Part shown: positions 1 through 8,321 of the stretch, piece by piece | Layout: each line of letters starts with the position of its first letter | How positions within the stretch are numbered: position 1 is the first letter of the stretch | Assembly: GCA_050248955.1 (NCBI GenBank) | Contig: JBFWRK010000001.1 | Location: forward strand, 186,001 to 250,000 | Source: JBFWRK01 sp050248955 | Lineage (GTDB): Bacteria; Actinomycetota; Acidimicrobiia; Acidimicrobiales; Ilumatobacteraceae | Length of the DNA stretch: 64,000 nt | Direction of reading: 5' to 3' | Program-made: the position numbers and the translations under genes | Notes under the pieces: model-generated | The model's database searches: none | The model's input: only the letters and a program-made list of their open reading frames with translations | What the model was told of the DNA's origin: nothing

Positions 1-710
1 CCGGTCACCACTGCCTCACCCGGCTCGAGGTACACCTGCACCCCGTGGCGGTCAGCGAAGGCGCGCAGCACTTCGCAGAAGCGGTCGAGCGGGTAGGCGG
101 GATTGGTGAACGAGATGCCGCCGCCGAGGCTGACCCACTCCAGGCACTCCAGCAGGGCGCCGTACTGCTCGCCGATGACGTCCACCGCCTTGGCGACGCT
201 CTCGACATCGTCGTTCTCGCAGTTGAAGTGGAACATGACGCCGCTGAGCGAGGGAGCAACGTTCATGACCCGGTCGAGGTCGATGGCGCCGAGGCGGGAG
301 AACCGGCGCGCCGGATCGGCCAGATCGAAGTGGGAGTGGCTGATGCCCGGGTTGACCCGCAGCCCGAGCTGCACGCCTTCCACGTCGGCTCGGAAGCGCT
401 GCAGCTGTGAGATCGAGTTGAAGATGATCTTGTCGGCGAAGCCGCGAACCTCGAGGATCTCCGACCGCGACCAGCCGACGCTGTAGGCGTGGACCTCCTT
501 GCCGAGCTCCTCGTGGCCGAGGCGAGCTTCGAACAGCGAGCTGCTCGTCGTGCCGTCGAGGTGGTCGCGCAGGAGCGGGAACACCGACCACGCGGCGAAG
601 CACTTCAGCGCGAGCACCGACTTCGCGCCGGAGTCGGCCCGGACGCGGTCGATGACCTGGAGGTTGCGCAGCAGCGCCGACTCGTCGATCAGGTAGCAGG
701 GCGTTTCCAA
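1..710 (-). CDS. nspC: carboxynorspermidine decarboxylase, 3' end cut by window edge
   Basis: This is a PLP-dependent fold-III decarboxylase of the alanine racemase-like superfamily, which makes norspermidine or spermidine from the carboxy-polyamine. The protein begins LETPCYLIDESALLRNL, typical of NspC. The PLP lysine is in the SVLALKCFA segment near residue 36. HFNCEND and GGGISFTNPAYPLD follow, and YLEPGEAVVTG is the last part seen, a phosphate-binding and active-site segment. About 236 residues are visible of a usual 360-390. No ATG or GTG lies in this frame near the N-terminus, so TTG at 710 is chosen. A GTG at 720 is in a different frame and gives an Arg/Pro-rich translation. The partner carboxynorspermidine dehydrogenase is not in the window and may lie to the left. 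The family call is firm; the exact polyamine is inferred. Confidence 0.85.
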   Translation of the reverse strand, partial: METPCYLIDESALLRNLQVIDRVRADSGAKSVLALKCFAAWSVFPLLRDHLDGTTSSSLFEARLGHEELGKEVHAYSVGWSRSEILEVRGFADKIIFNSISQLQRFRADVEGVQLGLRVNPGISHSHFDLADPARRFSRLGAIDLDRVMNVAPSLSGVMFHFNCENDDVESVAKAVDVIGEQYGALLECLEWVSLGGGISFTNPAYPLDRFCEVLRAFADRHGVQVYLEPGEAVVT

Positions 711-824
711 GGCGGGCCACGATACGGGCTGAGACCGCCCGCGCGTCCGGGCAGCACCGCCACGAGCATGCAGGGTCTCAGCCGGCGAGTCGACACCCGG
801 ACACGGCCGGAGACGCGGGAGTCG

Positions 825-1496
825 TCAGTGACTGACGACGTCGGTCTTCAGGACCTCGAAGGTTCGCTGAGGATGGATCCAGGCAGCGCAGTCCTCGATC
901 GTCGTGCGGAGCACGTCGTGGAGCATGGCGTCCGGATCGGGAATGCACGCGCTGGCGATCCCTTCCACCGCGTGGCGGACGACGACCGGCGCGCCGTGCC
1001 GCCGGAACGCTGCCGCCGACGTCGAGCTCCGCTCGGTGAACCGCTCGGCCCACCGGGCAGCGTCGGGCGCCTCCGCCAACGCCAGGCGGCCACGCTCCTC
1101 GAGGTCGTGACCCGCCCCCTGATCGAGATCGTCGAGCAGGCGGTTGGCCACGATCACCGCGACGGCGAGCACGCGCTGGCGCTCCGCTGCCGCCACCGGC
1201 AGGGCGGCCGTCGCCGATCGCAGCGCGATCCGGACGTCGAGGTGCGGATCGTCGCTGGTCAGCCCGATGACGCTCGGGATCAACGGGACGAGCCGGGGGC
1301 GGCCGGCGTCGGTCGTGAAGTCGTTGACCAGGCGGGCGAGCGAGGCGAGCAGGGGATGGGTGCAGGCGGGATGATCGCTCCATCGCTCCCCGGCCATGAA
1401 CGACGCGAGCTCCATGAAGCAGGCGCCCTTGCGAGGGTTCCGGTGCTTGCCCCGAGAGAGCAGTGGCACCAGCTCCGGCACACGAGACGTTGTCAT
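825..1496 (-). CDS. hypothetical protein, 223 aa
   Basis: I do not recognise a characterised family. ATG at 1496 is chosen because a purine-rich GGGGG ribosome-binding site lies about 9 nt upstream, and the frame further upstream reads as non-coding. The protein is mostly alpha-helical. Its N-terminal third holds KGACFMELASFMAGERWSDHP and a Cys-rich CTH motif, and the middle is Ala/Arg-rich and hydrophobic (VLAVAVIVANRLLD). There is no signal peptide or clear membrane span. It stands alone on the minus strand between nspC and the small barrel protein, so context gives no function. It is probably a soluble actinobacterial conserved hypothetical protein. Confidence 0.6.
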   Translation of the reverse strand: MTTSRVPELVPLLSRGKHRNPRKGACFMELASFMAGERWSDHPACTHPLLASLARLVNDFTTDAGRPRLVPLIPSVIGLTSDDPHLDVRIALRSATAALPVAAAERQRVLAVAVIVANRLLDDLDQGAGHDLEERGRLALAEAPDAARWAERFTERSSTSAAAFRRHGAPVVVRHAVEGIASACIPDPDAMLHDVLRTTIEDCAAWIHPQRTFEVLKTDVVSH

Positions 1497-1598
1497 CGAC
1501 GATGACCCCCTTTTCGGATGGCGGTCCCGGACCCCTGCATTGTGCCCCACGCCGAGACCGCCGTCACCCATCACGTTCGCCGTCGGAGCGGGAACCTC

Positions 1599-1898
1599 CT
1601 ATCGACTGGCGGATGTCCGATCACGTGATCGGAGGATGGCCGTGCGGGGTCGTCCGGCGAGCGCCGGCGCGGCGGTGGCCGACGTCCACACCTGGGTCTC
1701 GAGGAAGTTCAGGAACGATGCCGCGTGTTCGGTGGTGTCGAAGTCGAGGTCGATGACGACGTAGCGCGGATCGTCGATCGGTTGCGCCACGCGCTCGGAG
1801 CTGACCCCAGCTTGCCTGCGTTGCTCGGCGAACCGGTCGTACGCGGAACGCCAGGTGTCGTAGTCGGTGATCGGGTGTTCGACGTGCAAGGTGACCAT
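1599..1898 (-). CDS. small dimeric alpha+beta-barrel-like protein, 99 aa
   Basis: The start VTLHVEHPITDYDTWRSAYD and the later DPRYVVIDLDF and SFLNFLETQVW segments match the pattern of small ferredoxin-like (dimeric alpha+beta barrel, ABM/Dabb-type) proteins: strand, helix with a D-x-D-x-W motif, strand, helix. No catalytic residue can be named, and such proteins range from monooxygenases to binding proteins. ATG at 1898 is chosen because the homologous-looking segment begins there, and a TACGGT hexamer 7 nt upstream suggests a leaderless start. It is divergent from the LuxR gene with 76 bp between them, so that regulator could control it. Function unknown. Confidence 0.6.
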   Translation of the reverse strand: MVTLHVEHPITDYDTWRSAYDRFAEQRRQAGVSSERVAQPIDDPRYVVIDLDFDTTEHAASFLNFLETQVWTSATAAPALAGRPRTAILRSRDRTSASR

Positions 1899-1904
1899 GC
1901 ATCC

Positions 1905-1911
1905 GACCGTA
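1905..1911 (-). promoter_or_regulatory. putative -10 hexamer TACGGT, leaderless start
   Basis: On the minus strand TACGGT ends 7 nt before the ATG at 1898, with no Shine-Dalgarno in between. This is the same geometry seen at many other starts in this window. Confidence 0.4.
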
Positions 1912-1962
1912 CGAACGCCACTGCTCCGGGTCCATCCCAACATCGTGGGGTTCGTGGTCTCG

Positions 1963-1968
1963 TAGGGT
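1963..1968 (+). promoter_or_regulatory. putative -10 hexamer TAGGGT, leaderless start
   Basis: TAGGGT lies exactly 6 nt before the GTG start at 1975. There is no ribosome-binding site, so the transcript probably begins at the start codon. Confidence 0.5.
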
Positions 1969-1974
1969 GGCCGC

Positions 1975-3015
1975 GTGTCGGTGGGGGGCCGTCTCGAGGC
2001 GATCTGCAGAGCGGGGCTCGACGATCGCGCACTGCGCATCGCGCTGCTGACGGAGCTCCGTGCCCACGTTACGTTCGATTCGTACGCGTGGTTGTTGACG
2101 GATCCGGAGACGTGCGTCGGTTCCGCGCCGTTGGCCGAGATCCCATCGCTCGACGACCTCCCGACGCTCATCCGGTTGAAGTACCTGACACCGATCAACC
2201 GGTGGACGAGCTTGCCGGCGAACGGTGCTTCGACGTTGCTCCAGGCCACCGGCGGAGCACGGGAGACGAGCACCATGTGGGCCGGGCTCCTCGCCGGGTA
2301 CGGGGTCGCCGACGTGGCATCGACGGTGTTCCGCGATCGGTTCGGCTGCTGGGGGTTCCTCGATCTGTGGCGCACCGGTGGCGCGTTCTCCACGGACGAA
2401 CGTGGTGTCCTGGAGGACGTGGCGCGGGTCGCGACGCCGGCACTGCGGCGGAGTCTTGCTCCGACGTTCTCGGTGCCCTCCTCCGCAGGGAGCGACGCCG
2501 GTGGCGAACCTGCGGTGCTGTTGCTGTCCGACGCGCTGCGCCTCGTCACCCAGACGCCCAGGACCGACGCCTACCTCCGTGCCCTCCTGCCGACCGAGAC
2601 CGCTCGATCTCCCGTGCCGGCGGGCGCGTACAACGTCGCCGCCCAACTGCTCGCTCGCGAGCACGGCGTCGACGCGCACGGACCGTGGGCGCGCGTGTAC
2701 CTCGACGACGGTCGTTGGGTCACGTTGCGCGCGGCCCGGATGGTCGGGCCGTCACCGAGCGCCGAACGGATCGCGGTCAGCATCGAACCGACGCCACCGG
2801 CGGAGCGCGCCGCCCTCTACGCGCGCGTCGTGGGCTTGAGCGACCGCGAGACCGAAGTGCTGCTCCTCCTCGTCGCCGGCCGGGACACGCGAGAGGTCGG
2901 GCGACGCCTGTTCGTGTCCGAGCACACCGTGCAGGATCACCTGAAGTCGATCTTCACCAAGGCCGATGCCCGCAGCCGGCGCGTCCTCATCGCACGCGCC
3001 ACCGGAGCGGTGTAG
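1975..3015 (+). CDS. LuxR-family transcriptional regulator
   Basis: This is a 346-residue regulator with a C-terminal LuxR/GerE helix-turn-helix at about residues 285-343 (LSDRETEVLLLLVAGRDTREVGRRLFVSEHTVQDHLKSIF). The core motif is intact, including the E of SDRE and the recognition helix SEHTVQDHL. The N-terminal 180 residues resemble a GAF-like sensory domain (VTFDSYAWLLTDPE, DRFGCWGFLDLWR, FSTDERGVLEDVA) rather than an autoinducer or response-regulator domain, and no receiver aspartate is visible. GTG at 1975 is chosen from the adjacent -10 hexamer. The gene lies between a small divergent protein and the lipid operon; its targets are unknown. It could also be annotated as a GAF-LuxR regulator. 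Confidence 0.85.
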   Translation: MSVGGRLEAICRAGLDDRALRIALLTELRAHVTFDSYAWLLTDPETCVGSAPLAEIPSLDDLPTLIRLKYLTPINRWTSLPANGASTLLQATGGARETSTMWAGLLAGYGVADVASTVFRDRFGCWGFLDLWRTGGAFSTDERGVLEDVARVATPALRRSLAPTFSVPSSAGSDAGGEPAVLLLSDALRLVTQTPRTDAYLRALLPTETARSPVPAGAYNVAAQLLAREHGVDAHGPWARVYLDDGRWVTLRAARMVGPSPSAERIAVSIEPTPPAERAALYARVVGLSDRETEVLLLLVAGRDTREVGRRLFVSEHTVQDHLKSIFTKADARSRRVLIARATGAV

Positions 3016-3088
3016 CACTCCCCGGACGTCGCCGAACCCCGAGCGCGGACGGCCCGGTTTGAACCGGCCCGTCGAGCGGGAACGGCGG

Positions 3089-3979
3089 ATGACCATGACG
3101 AACGTAGGCGTGTTGGCGCACGAGCGGAAGACGCTCGGCAAGGGACTCGAGGAGCTGCGCGCGGCGCTCGCCGACGCCGGCTTCGCCGATCCGCCGTGGT
3201 GCGAGGTGGCGAAGAGCAAGGAAGCGCCGAAGAAGGTCCGCCGGCTGCTCGAGCAGGGCATCGACCGGCTACTCGTCTGGGGTGGTGACGGCACCGTGCG
3301 CCGGTGCCTCGACACGATCGTCGCCGAGGACGCCAAGGTCGAAGTCGGCATCCTCCCCGCGGGGACGGCGAACCTCCTCGCGCACGCGCTCGGCGTCCCG
3401 ATCGACCTCGCCGGGGCAGTCGACGTCGCACTCCACGGGTCCCCGCGACCGATCGACATCGGTGTCATCAATGGCGAGATGTTCGCCGTGATGGCCGGCA
3501 CCGGGTTCGACGCGCTGATGATCCGCGACGCCGAGGACGGCATGAAAGATCGGTTCGGCCGCCTGTCGTACATCCGCACCGGCGCCCGCAACCTGGATGC
3601 CTCCGGCGCGGACGTCACGATCAAGGTCGACGGCGACACGTGGTTCGAAGGACGCGCCGCCTGCGTGCTGGTCGGCAACACGGGCCGGATCCTCGGAGGC
3701 ATCGACGCCTTCCCGGATGCACAGTTCGACGACGGGCTCCTCGACGTCGGCGTGGTCACGGCACAGAGCCGGGTCGACTGGCTCCGCGTCGGTCTGCGTG
3801 CAGTCACCGGCCACATCGATGCCTCGCCGATGGTCGAGATCACGCAGGGCAGGCGGGTGAAGATCCGGCTCGACCGGACGATGCCGTGGGAGCTCGACGG
3901 CGGCGACCGCCCCCGGGCGAAGAAGTTCGACGTGTCGGTGCTCCCCGGCCGGGTCCCGATCTGTGTGCCGGCCTCGTGA
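3089..3979 (+). CDS. diacylglycerol kinase catalytic-domain protein (lipid kinase)
   Basis: This soluble lipid kinase of the DAGK_cat/YegS-like family is predicted to phosphorylate diacylglycerol or a related lipid with ATP at the inner membrane face. GGDGT at residues 65-69 is the nucleotide-binding motif, PAGTAN at 90-95 is the second conserved loop, and GTGFDALMI follows. At 296 residues it has the usual size. ATG at 3089 is preceded by the GA-rich stretch GAGCGGGAACGG; ATG at 3095 is an alternative. Its stop overlaps the GTG of the next gene (GTGA), and the next three genes also overlap or abut, so it is the first gene of a four-gene lipid operon with PAP2 phosphatases. The exact lipid is inferred. 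Confidence 0.85.
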   Translation: MTMTNVGVLAHERKTLGKGLEELRAALADAGFADPPWCEVAKSKEAPKKVRRLLEQGIDRLLVWGGDGTVRRCLDTIVAEDAKVEVGILPAGTANLLAHALGVPIDLAGAVDVALHGSPRPIDIGVINGEMFAVMAGTGFDALMIRDAEDGMKDRFGRLSYIRTGARNLDASGADVTIKVDGDTWFEGRAACVLVGNTGRILGGIDAFPDAQFDDGLLDVGVVTAQSRVDWLRVGLRAVTGHIDASPMVEITQGRRVKIRLDRTMPWELDGGDRPRAKKFDVSVLPGRVPICVPAS

Positions 3980-4833
3980 GCAGCGTCGTCTCGTCCGGGA
4001 CTGTCACCGAGCGTTCGACGGTGGTCCGCGATCGCGGCCTGCGCACCTGGCCCCTGCGCAGGTCGGTGCTCGTGACGCTCACGAAGAACGGTGCGATCGT
4101 GCTCGCGATCTGGTCCACCGTCGGCCTCCTCTACGTCTGGTTGCTGGATGACGGCCCGGTCGGTGACGCCGACCGGCGTGGCGTGGAGTGGCTCGAGGAG
4201 CGGCGGACCCTGACGCGGAACTCACTGTCCCACTACGGGTCGATGCTCTCCGAGACGCTCGTCAAGGTGATCCTGGTGGCCGTCATCGGTACTGCGATGG
4301 TCTGGCTCTGGCGACGGTGGCACGACGGCGTGTTCCTCGCCGTGACCGTCATCTTCGAGGCCACGATCTTCCTCTTCTCCAGCTTGATCGTCGGGCGCGA
4401 GCGCCCCCCGGTGACGCGGTTGGACGACGCCGCCCCGACGGGGAGCTTCCCCTCCGGCCATGCCGCCGCGGCGGTGGCGTTCTACGTGTCGGTCTTCGTC
4501 ATCGTGTGCTGGCACACGCGCAACCGAGCGCTGAGGTTCTTCTTCGCCGTGGTGGCGGTGGCTGCACCGGTCATCGTCGCCGTCTCCCGGGTCGCTCGCG
4601 GGATGCACCATCCGTCCGATGTCATCGCCGGTGTCCTGCTCGGCGTGATCTCGATCATCGTCGTGCGCTCGGCGTTGGCAGCGGGCGTCGAGGAGATCGA
4701 TCGTGCTGCGGTCGCCGGCGCGCCGCTCCCCGATCAGGTCCGCCGCCTCGACCTCACGGCTGCATCACCTGACGATCTCGACGCAGATCCCGATGCGGTT
4801 CCCGACACCTCCCCGATCGGAGCACGGCCATGA
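3976..4833 (+). CDS. PAP2-family lipid phosphatase (first of two)
   Basis: This integral membrane phosphatase of the type 2 phosphatidic acid phosphatase family would remove a phosphate from a lipid such as phosphatidate or undecaprenyl pyrophosphate. The signature is visible as GRERPPV at 140-146, FPSGH at 158-162 and SRVARGMHHPSD at 204-215, with the catalytic histidines in the last two motifs. The lysine expected six residues before the first RP is a serine (S136), which is unusual; the second PAP2 gene of the operon has it. About six membrane spans are seen, followed by a charged Asp-rich C-terminal tail of about 50 residues. The GTG start overlaps the kinase stop and the stop overlaps the next ATG. 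Confidence 0.85.
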   Translation: MSSVVSSGTVTERSTVVRDRGLRTWPLRRSVLVTLTKNGAIVLAIWSTVGLLYVWLLDDGPVGDADRRGVEWLEERRTLTRNSLSHYGSMLSETLVKVILVAVIGTAMVWLWRRWHDGVFLAVTVIFEATIFLFSSLIVGRERPPVTRLDDAAPTGSFPSGHAAAAVAFYVSVFVIVCWHTRNRALRFFFAVVAVAAPVIVAVSRVARGMHHPSDVIAGVLLGVISIIVVRSALAAGVEEIDRAAVAGAPLPDQVRRLDLTAASPDDLDADPDAVPDTSPIGARP

Positions 4834-5723
4834 CCAGCACCACGCTCACGGGCGAGTCCGGCTCGCACAAGGTCGAGCAGATCGCCCACCGACACCCCTC
4901 GATCGTCACCGCCGCCCGGCTCGGCTGGGCCGCAAAGGGCGTCGTGTACCTGCTCCTCGGTGTGCTCGCCGTGCCGATCGCGCTCGACGGTCTCGGTGGA
5001 AGCGACGCCGGAGCCGGCGGGCAGGAGGCCAGCCAGACGGGCGCCGTCGCGCGACTCGGAGAGTCGTCGCTCGGCTCGGTCGCGCTGTGGGCCGTCGCGA
5101 TCGGGCTCGCGCTCTACGTCGTCTGGCGGCTCGCATCGATCCTCCTGCCCGCCGACAACACCGCCAAGGCGTGGCTCACCCGCGCCGGCTACCTCGTCAG
5201 TGCGCTCGTGTACGCGGGTCTCGCGTGGACGGCGGTCACGTTCGCGCAGCACGGCGGGGCGTCGAACGCGAGCGGCACCGGCAGCGAGAGCGAGGATGCC
5301 AAGGTCGAGCGGTTCACCCGCGAGCTGATGGACAAGAGCGGCGGACGGTGGCTCGTGGCGCTGGTCGGCGCAGCGGTGGTCGGGATCGGCGCGTACTTCG
5401 TGATCAAAGGCCTGCGGGCCACATTCCGGGACGAGCTCGAGCCTGGCGACGTGGGCCCCGTCGGTCACGAGTCGATCGTGATGCTGGGCCGCGTCGGATG
5501 GGTCGGACGTGGCATCATGATGGGCCTCGTCGGCTGGCTGCTCATCCAAGCCGCGGCACACTTCGATCCGGAGGAGGCGAAGGGCATCGACGGCGCCTTG
5601 CGTGACGCAACCGGATCGACCTTCGGTTCGCTGCTCGTGCTGTTCGTCGCCGCGGCGCTGATCGTGTACGGCGCGTTCTGTGTGATCTCGGCACCCAGGC
5701 AGCGGCTCACCAGCGCGGACTGA
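4830..5723 (+). CDS. DUF1206 membrane protein
   Basis: This 297-residue membrane protein has three copies of a two-helix unit, each opening with a Gly-rich R-x-GW-x-(A/G)-x-G-x-(V/M) pattern: AARLGWAAKGVVYLLLGV, LTRAGYLVSALVYAGLAW and LGRVGWVGRGIMMGLVGW. That threefold repeat is diagnostic of DUF1206, a six-helix family common in actinobacteria and cyanobacteria with no established activity. The ATG overlaps the stop of the preceding PAP2 gene, and its own stop shares a base with the next ATG, so it is translationally coupled to two phosphatases. The context suggests a role in lipid or envelope physiology, but this is inference only. Confidence 0.85.
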   Translation: MTSTTLTGESGSHKVEQIAHRHPSIVTAARLGWAAKGVVYLLLGVLAVPIALDGLGGSDAGAGGQEASQTGAVARLGESSLGSVALWAVAIGLALYVVWRLASILLPADNTAKAWLTRAGYLVSALVYAGLAWTAVTFAQHGGASNASGTGSESEDAKVERFTRELMDKSGGRWLVALVGAAVVGIGAYFVIKGLRATFRDELEPGDVGPVGHESIVMLGRVGWVGRGIMMGLVGWLLIQAAAHFDPEEAKGIDGALRDATGSTFGSLLVLFVAAALIVYGAFCVISAPRQRLTSAD

Positions 5724-6604
5724 TGTCGGTCACCCTCGTCGTCGTCATCGTCGCCGTGCTCGCCGCGGCGGGTGTGTGGGCGCTGTCCCGTGAACCCGGC
5801 CATGCCGATCCGGTCGATCCAGAAGCCGAGGAGCGCTGGCTGATCCGCTGGCTGATCCGCCATCGCCGGTTCGGAGCGTTCGCCCAGTCGATCGATCGGA
5901 GGGCGGTCGGTGGCCTGATGTTGGTACTCGCCCTCGCGATCGTCTTCGTCGCCGCTCTGGCCGTCGGCCTGCTGTTCGACATGGTCGATCGCGATCGCGG
6001 GTTGGCGGGCTGGGACCGGTCGGTGGCCGAGTGGGGGAGCGCGCACGCCACCGAACGGTCGACCGAGCTGCTCCAGTTGTTGACGGACCTCGGAGGGTCC
6101 GCGTACCTCGCCGTGGCGTTCGCGGTGGTGGCAGCCGTCGACTACGCGCGCCGCCGCAACCCCAACGTCCCGCTGTTCCTCCTCGTCGCCCTCGGTGGGG
6201 TGGTCCTGATCAACAACGGGCTCAAGCTGTTGATCGACCGCGACCGCCCTGACGTCACACATCTCGTCAGTGCCGCCGGATCGTCGTTCCCGTCAGGCCA
6301 CTCGGCCGCGGCCGCAGCGGCGTGGTTCGCGCTCGCGCTGGTGGTCGGCCGCCAGTGGTCGCGTCGCTGGCGTGCCGTCGCGGCGGCACTCGCCGCAGTC
6401 GTGACCGTCGCCGTTGCCGCCTCCCGAGCACTGCTGGGCGTCCACTGGCTCACGGACGTCATTGCCGGGGTGATGGTGGGCTGGGCCTGGTTCCTCCTCA
6501 CCGCGCTGATCTTCGGTGGGCGGCTCCAGCGCCTCGGTGATCCGGCGGCACGGGCCGTCCCGACAACGACGGTCGTCAGAGAGCCAGTTCAGCAGCGATC
6601 GTGA
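5723..6604 (+). CDS. PAP2-family lipid phosphatase (second of two)
   Basis: This is a second PAP2 membrane phosphatase with a full canonical signature: K168 six residues before R175-P176, PSGH at 190-193 with the catalytic histidine, and SRALLGVHWLTD at 234-245 with the nucleophilic histidine. The N-terminus has one extra hydrophobic segment followed by an Arg-rich cytoplasmic stretch. The start shares a base with the previous stop (TGATG). The 3' end overlaps the convergent PhoD-like gene by 29 bp. With the kinase at the head of the operon, a cycle of phosphorylation and dephosphorylation of diacylglycerol or polyprenol lipids is a reasonable but unproven reading. Confidence 0.88.
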   Translation: MSVTLVVVIVAVLAAAGVWALSREPGHADPVDPEAEERWLIRWLIRHRRFGAFAQSIDRRAVGGLMLVLALAIVFVAALAVGLLFDMVDRDRGLAGWDRSVAEWGSAHATERSTELLQLLTDLGGSAYLAVAFAVVAAVDYARRRNPNVPLFLLVALGGVVLINNGLKLLIDRDRPDVTHLVSAAGSSFPSGHSAAAAAAWFALALVVGRQWSRRWRAVAAALAAVVTVAVAASRALLGVHWLTDVIAGVMVGWAWFLLTALIFGGRLQRLGDPAARAVPTTTVVREPVQQRS

Positions 6605-8255
6605 GCACCGCGCGACCCTCGTCGTCGGGGTGCGCCCGCTCCAAGACCATGCGCGCCTCGCGCCCGTGCAGTTCGAGCACGCACACGTGGTTGCCGAAGT
6701 ACGGGCCGGTCTCGATCTCCCATCGGCTCGGGTCGGGCTTCGCCCGCGCTGCTCGCCGCAGCGTCCGCCCGATCAGTTCGCCGGCGCGTGAGAGGCCGAA
6801 GCGGATCGTCCGGCGCTCGCGTGCGGCGAGCACGTTGCGGATCGGTGAGTTCACGATCTGATGGATCCGGCTGACGGCGGCGGGCCGGCCGGGCTCGTCG
6901 GGGAACGACGCCTGCGCGGCGAAGCTGAAGTGCACGTCGCCGGAGATGATCGTCACGGTGGCGGGTGGCGATGGTGACGGGTGCTCCCCCGGCGTGGCGA
7001 TGTCGCGGAGGAGCGTCATCAGCGCCGTGTAGGAGTCGTGGAACGCAGCCCAGTCCTCGAGGTCGACAGCGCGGCGGACCCGCTCGCCGAGGCCGACGAA
7101 CCAGCGCCCCCAGGCTCCCTCGCTCACGAGCTCGTTCCATCGCTCGAGATCGTGCAACCCGCCCGGCATCACCACGGGGACGGACGTCGCCAGCACCAGG
7201 TGCTCGCACTCGACCTGCGAGTGCTCGACCACCCATGCCCACTCGTCGTCGTCGACCATCTGTCGCCCACCGGGTTCGAGCACCCGCCCGTTGCGGCTGT
7301 CGATCACGACGAGCCGCAGCGGCCCGAGATCGCGGTAGAAGCTGAACCGGTAGCCGCCCGGGACGGGAGTGAACTTCTCCGACTCCTCGGCCCATGCACG
7401 AAGCGCGTCGGTGGCATCGCCGAGCTCGACGAAGCGGTCGAGCATCCCCTCCGCCCGGATCTCGTCGGGGGAGAGGTTGCCGAGGTGCTGGTAGACCCAG
7501 TACGACATCAGCCCGCCCGTCACGTGGTCCTGCCACCACGGCTGTCGGCGGATGTCGTGCACCCACGAGATCGACGTGTTCCAGTCGTCGATCATGTCGT
7601 GGTCGTCGAAGATCATCGCGCTCGGGACCACCGACAGCATCCAGCGCTCGACCTCCGGCAACCACGCCTCGTGGTACAGCCAGGTGTACTCCTCGAAGTC
7701 GGCGACGTCGTCGAGCGACGGGAACCGTGGGTCGTCGACGAGGTGACCGCGCCGCCGTGCGATCTTCTCGCGGGCAGCCGGTGACGAGTCGTCGGCGTAC
7801 ACCTGGTCGCCGACGAACAGCATCAGGTCCGGCCATTCGGCCGGCGGTTGCCCGAGCATGCGCAGGCCGTGGGCATAGAGCGCGTCCACGCCGCGGCCGC
7901 GCTCGTCGTGATCGAGCTCGAGCGTCCACGGCGGCTCGTGCGGTGCCGCCGCTCGGCATGATCCGAACAAGATCCGGAACGTTTCGCCGCCGAGGGTGCG
8001 GATCACGCTGGCCGGGAACTCGCTGACCGGCGGTGGCCAGCATCGTTCACCGTCGAGCAGCACCTCGTACGGCGTGGTCGTGCCCGGCTCCAACCCTTCG
8101 ACGATCACGAGCGCGTAGTGGTGGTCGGCGACCGAGAACGTGGTCGTGCGATGTCCGAGCACCTCGACCGTGCTCGGCGCGTCGACCTCGACCCAGATCG
8201 TCGCCGTCGTCCGGCTGACATGCCGCAACAACGGACCGAGCACGAGGTTGGCCAC
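6576..8255 (-). CDS. PhoD-like alkaline phosphatase/phosphodiesterase
   Basis: This is a 559-residue metallophosphatase of the PhoD superfamily. The N-terminal 90 residues form a beta-sandwich-like domain (RTTATIWVEVDAPSTVEV). The metallo core shows LFVGDQVYADD near residue 155, IFDDHDMIDDWN near 230 and ISGDVHF near 450, which supply the expected metal ligands. No signal peptide is seen, so unlike classical PhoD it is probably cytoplasmic; the subfamily substrate is unknown. GTG at 8255 is chosen since TAGCTT lies 6 nt upstream with no ribosome-binding site. It converges on and slightly overlaps the PAP2 operon. Confidence 0.85.
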   Translation of the reverse strand: MANLVLGPLLRHVSRTTATIWVEVDAPSTVEVLGHRTTTFSVADHHYALVIVEGLEPGTTTPYEVLLDGERCWPPPVSEFPASVIRTLGGETFRILFGSCRAAAPHEPPWTLELDHDERGRGVDALYAHGLRMLGQPPAEWPDLMLFVGDQVYADDSSPAAREKIARRRGHLVDDPRFPSLDDVADFEEYTWLYHEAWLPEVERWMLSVVPSAMIFDDHDMIDDWNTSISWVHDIRRQPWWQDHVTGGLMSYWVYQHLGNLSPDEIRAEGMLDRFVELGDATDALRAWAEESEKFTPVPGGYRFSFYRDLGPLRLVVIDSRNGRVLEPGGRQMVDDDEWAWVVEHSQVECEHLVLATSVPVVMPGGLHDLERWNELVSEGAWGRWFVGLGERVRRAVDLEDWAAFHDSYTALMTLLRDIATPGEHPSPSPPATVTIISGDVHFSFAAQASFPDEPGRPAAVSRIHQIVNSPIRNVLAARERRTIRFGLSRAGELIGRTLRRAARAKPDPSRWEIETGPYFGNHVCVLELHGREARMVLERAHPDDEGRAVLTIAAELAL

Positions 8256-8261
8256 CGGCGG

Positions 8262-8267
8262 AAGCTA
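8262..8267 (-). promoter_or_regulatory. putative -10 hexamer TAGCTT, leaderless start
   Basis: On the minus strand TAGCTT ends 6 nt before the GTG at 8255, with no Shine-Dalgarno between. Confidence 0.45.
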
Positions 8268-8321
8268 GCCGAGGTGGGAGCGACCCGGCTCGGTCGGCGT
8301 CTCGGATCGGCAGATGCGACC

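Noticed and set aside
52..720. 222-codon minus-strand frame starting with GTG at 720
   Set aside because: It overlaps nspC in another frame and is Arg/Pro-rich; the nspC frame has clear family motifs although its start is TTG.
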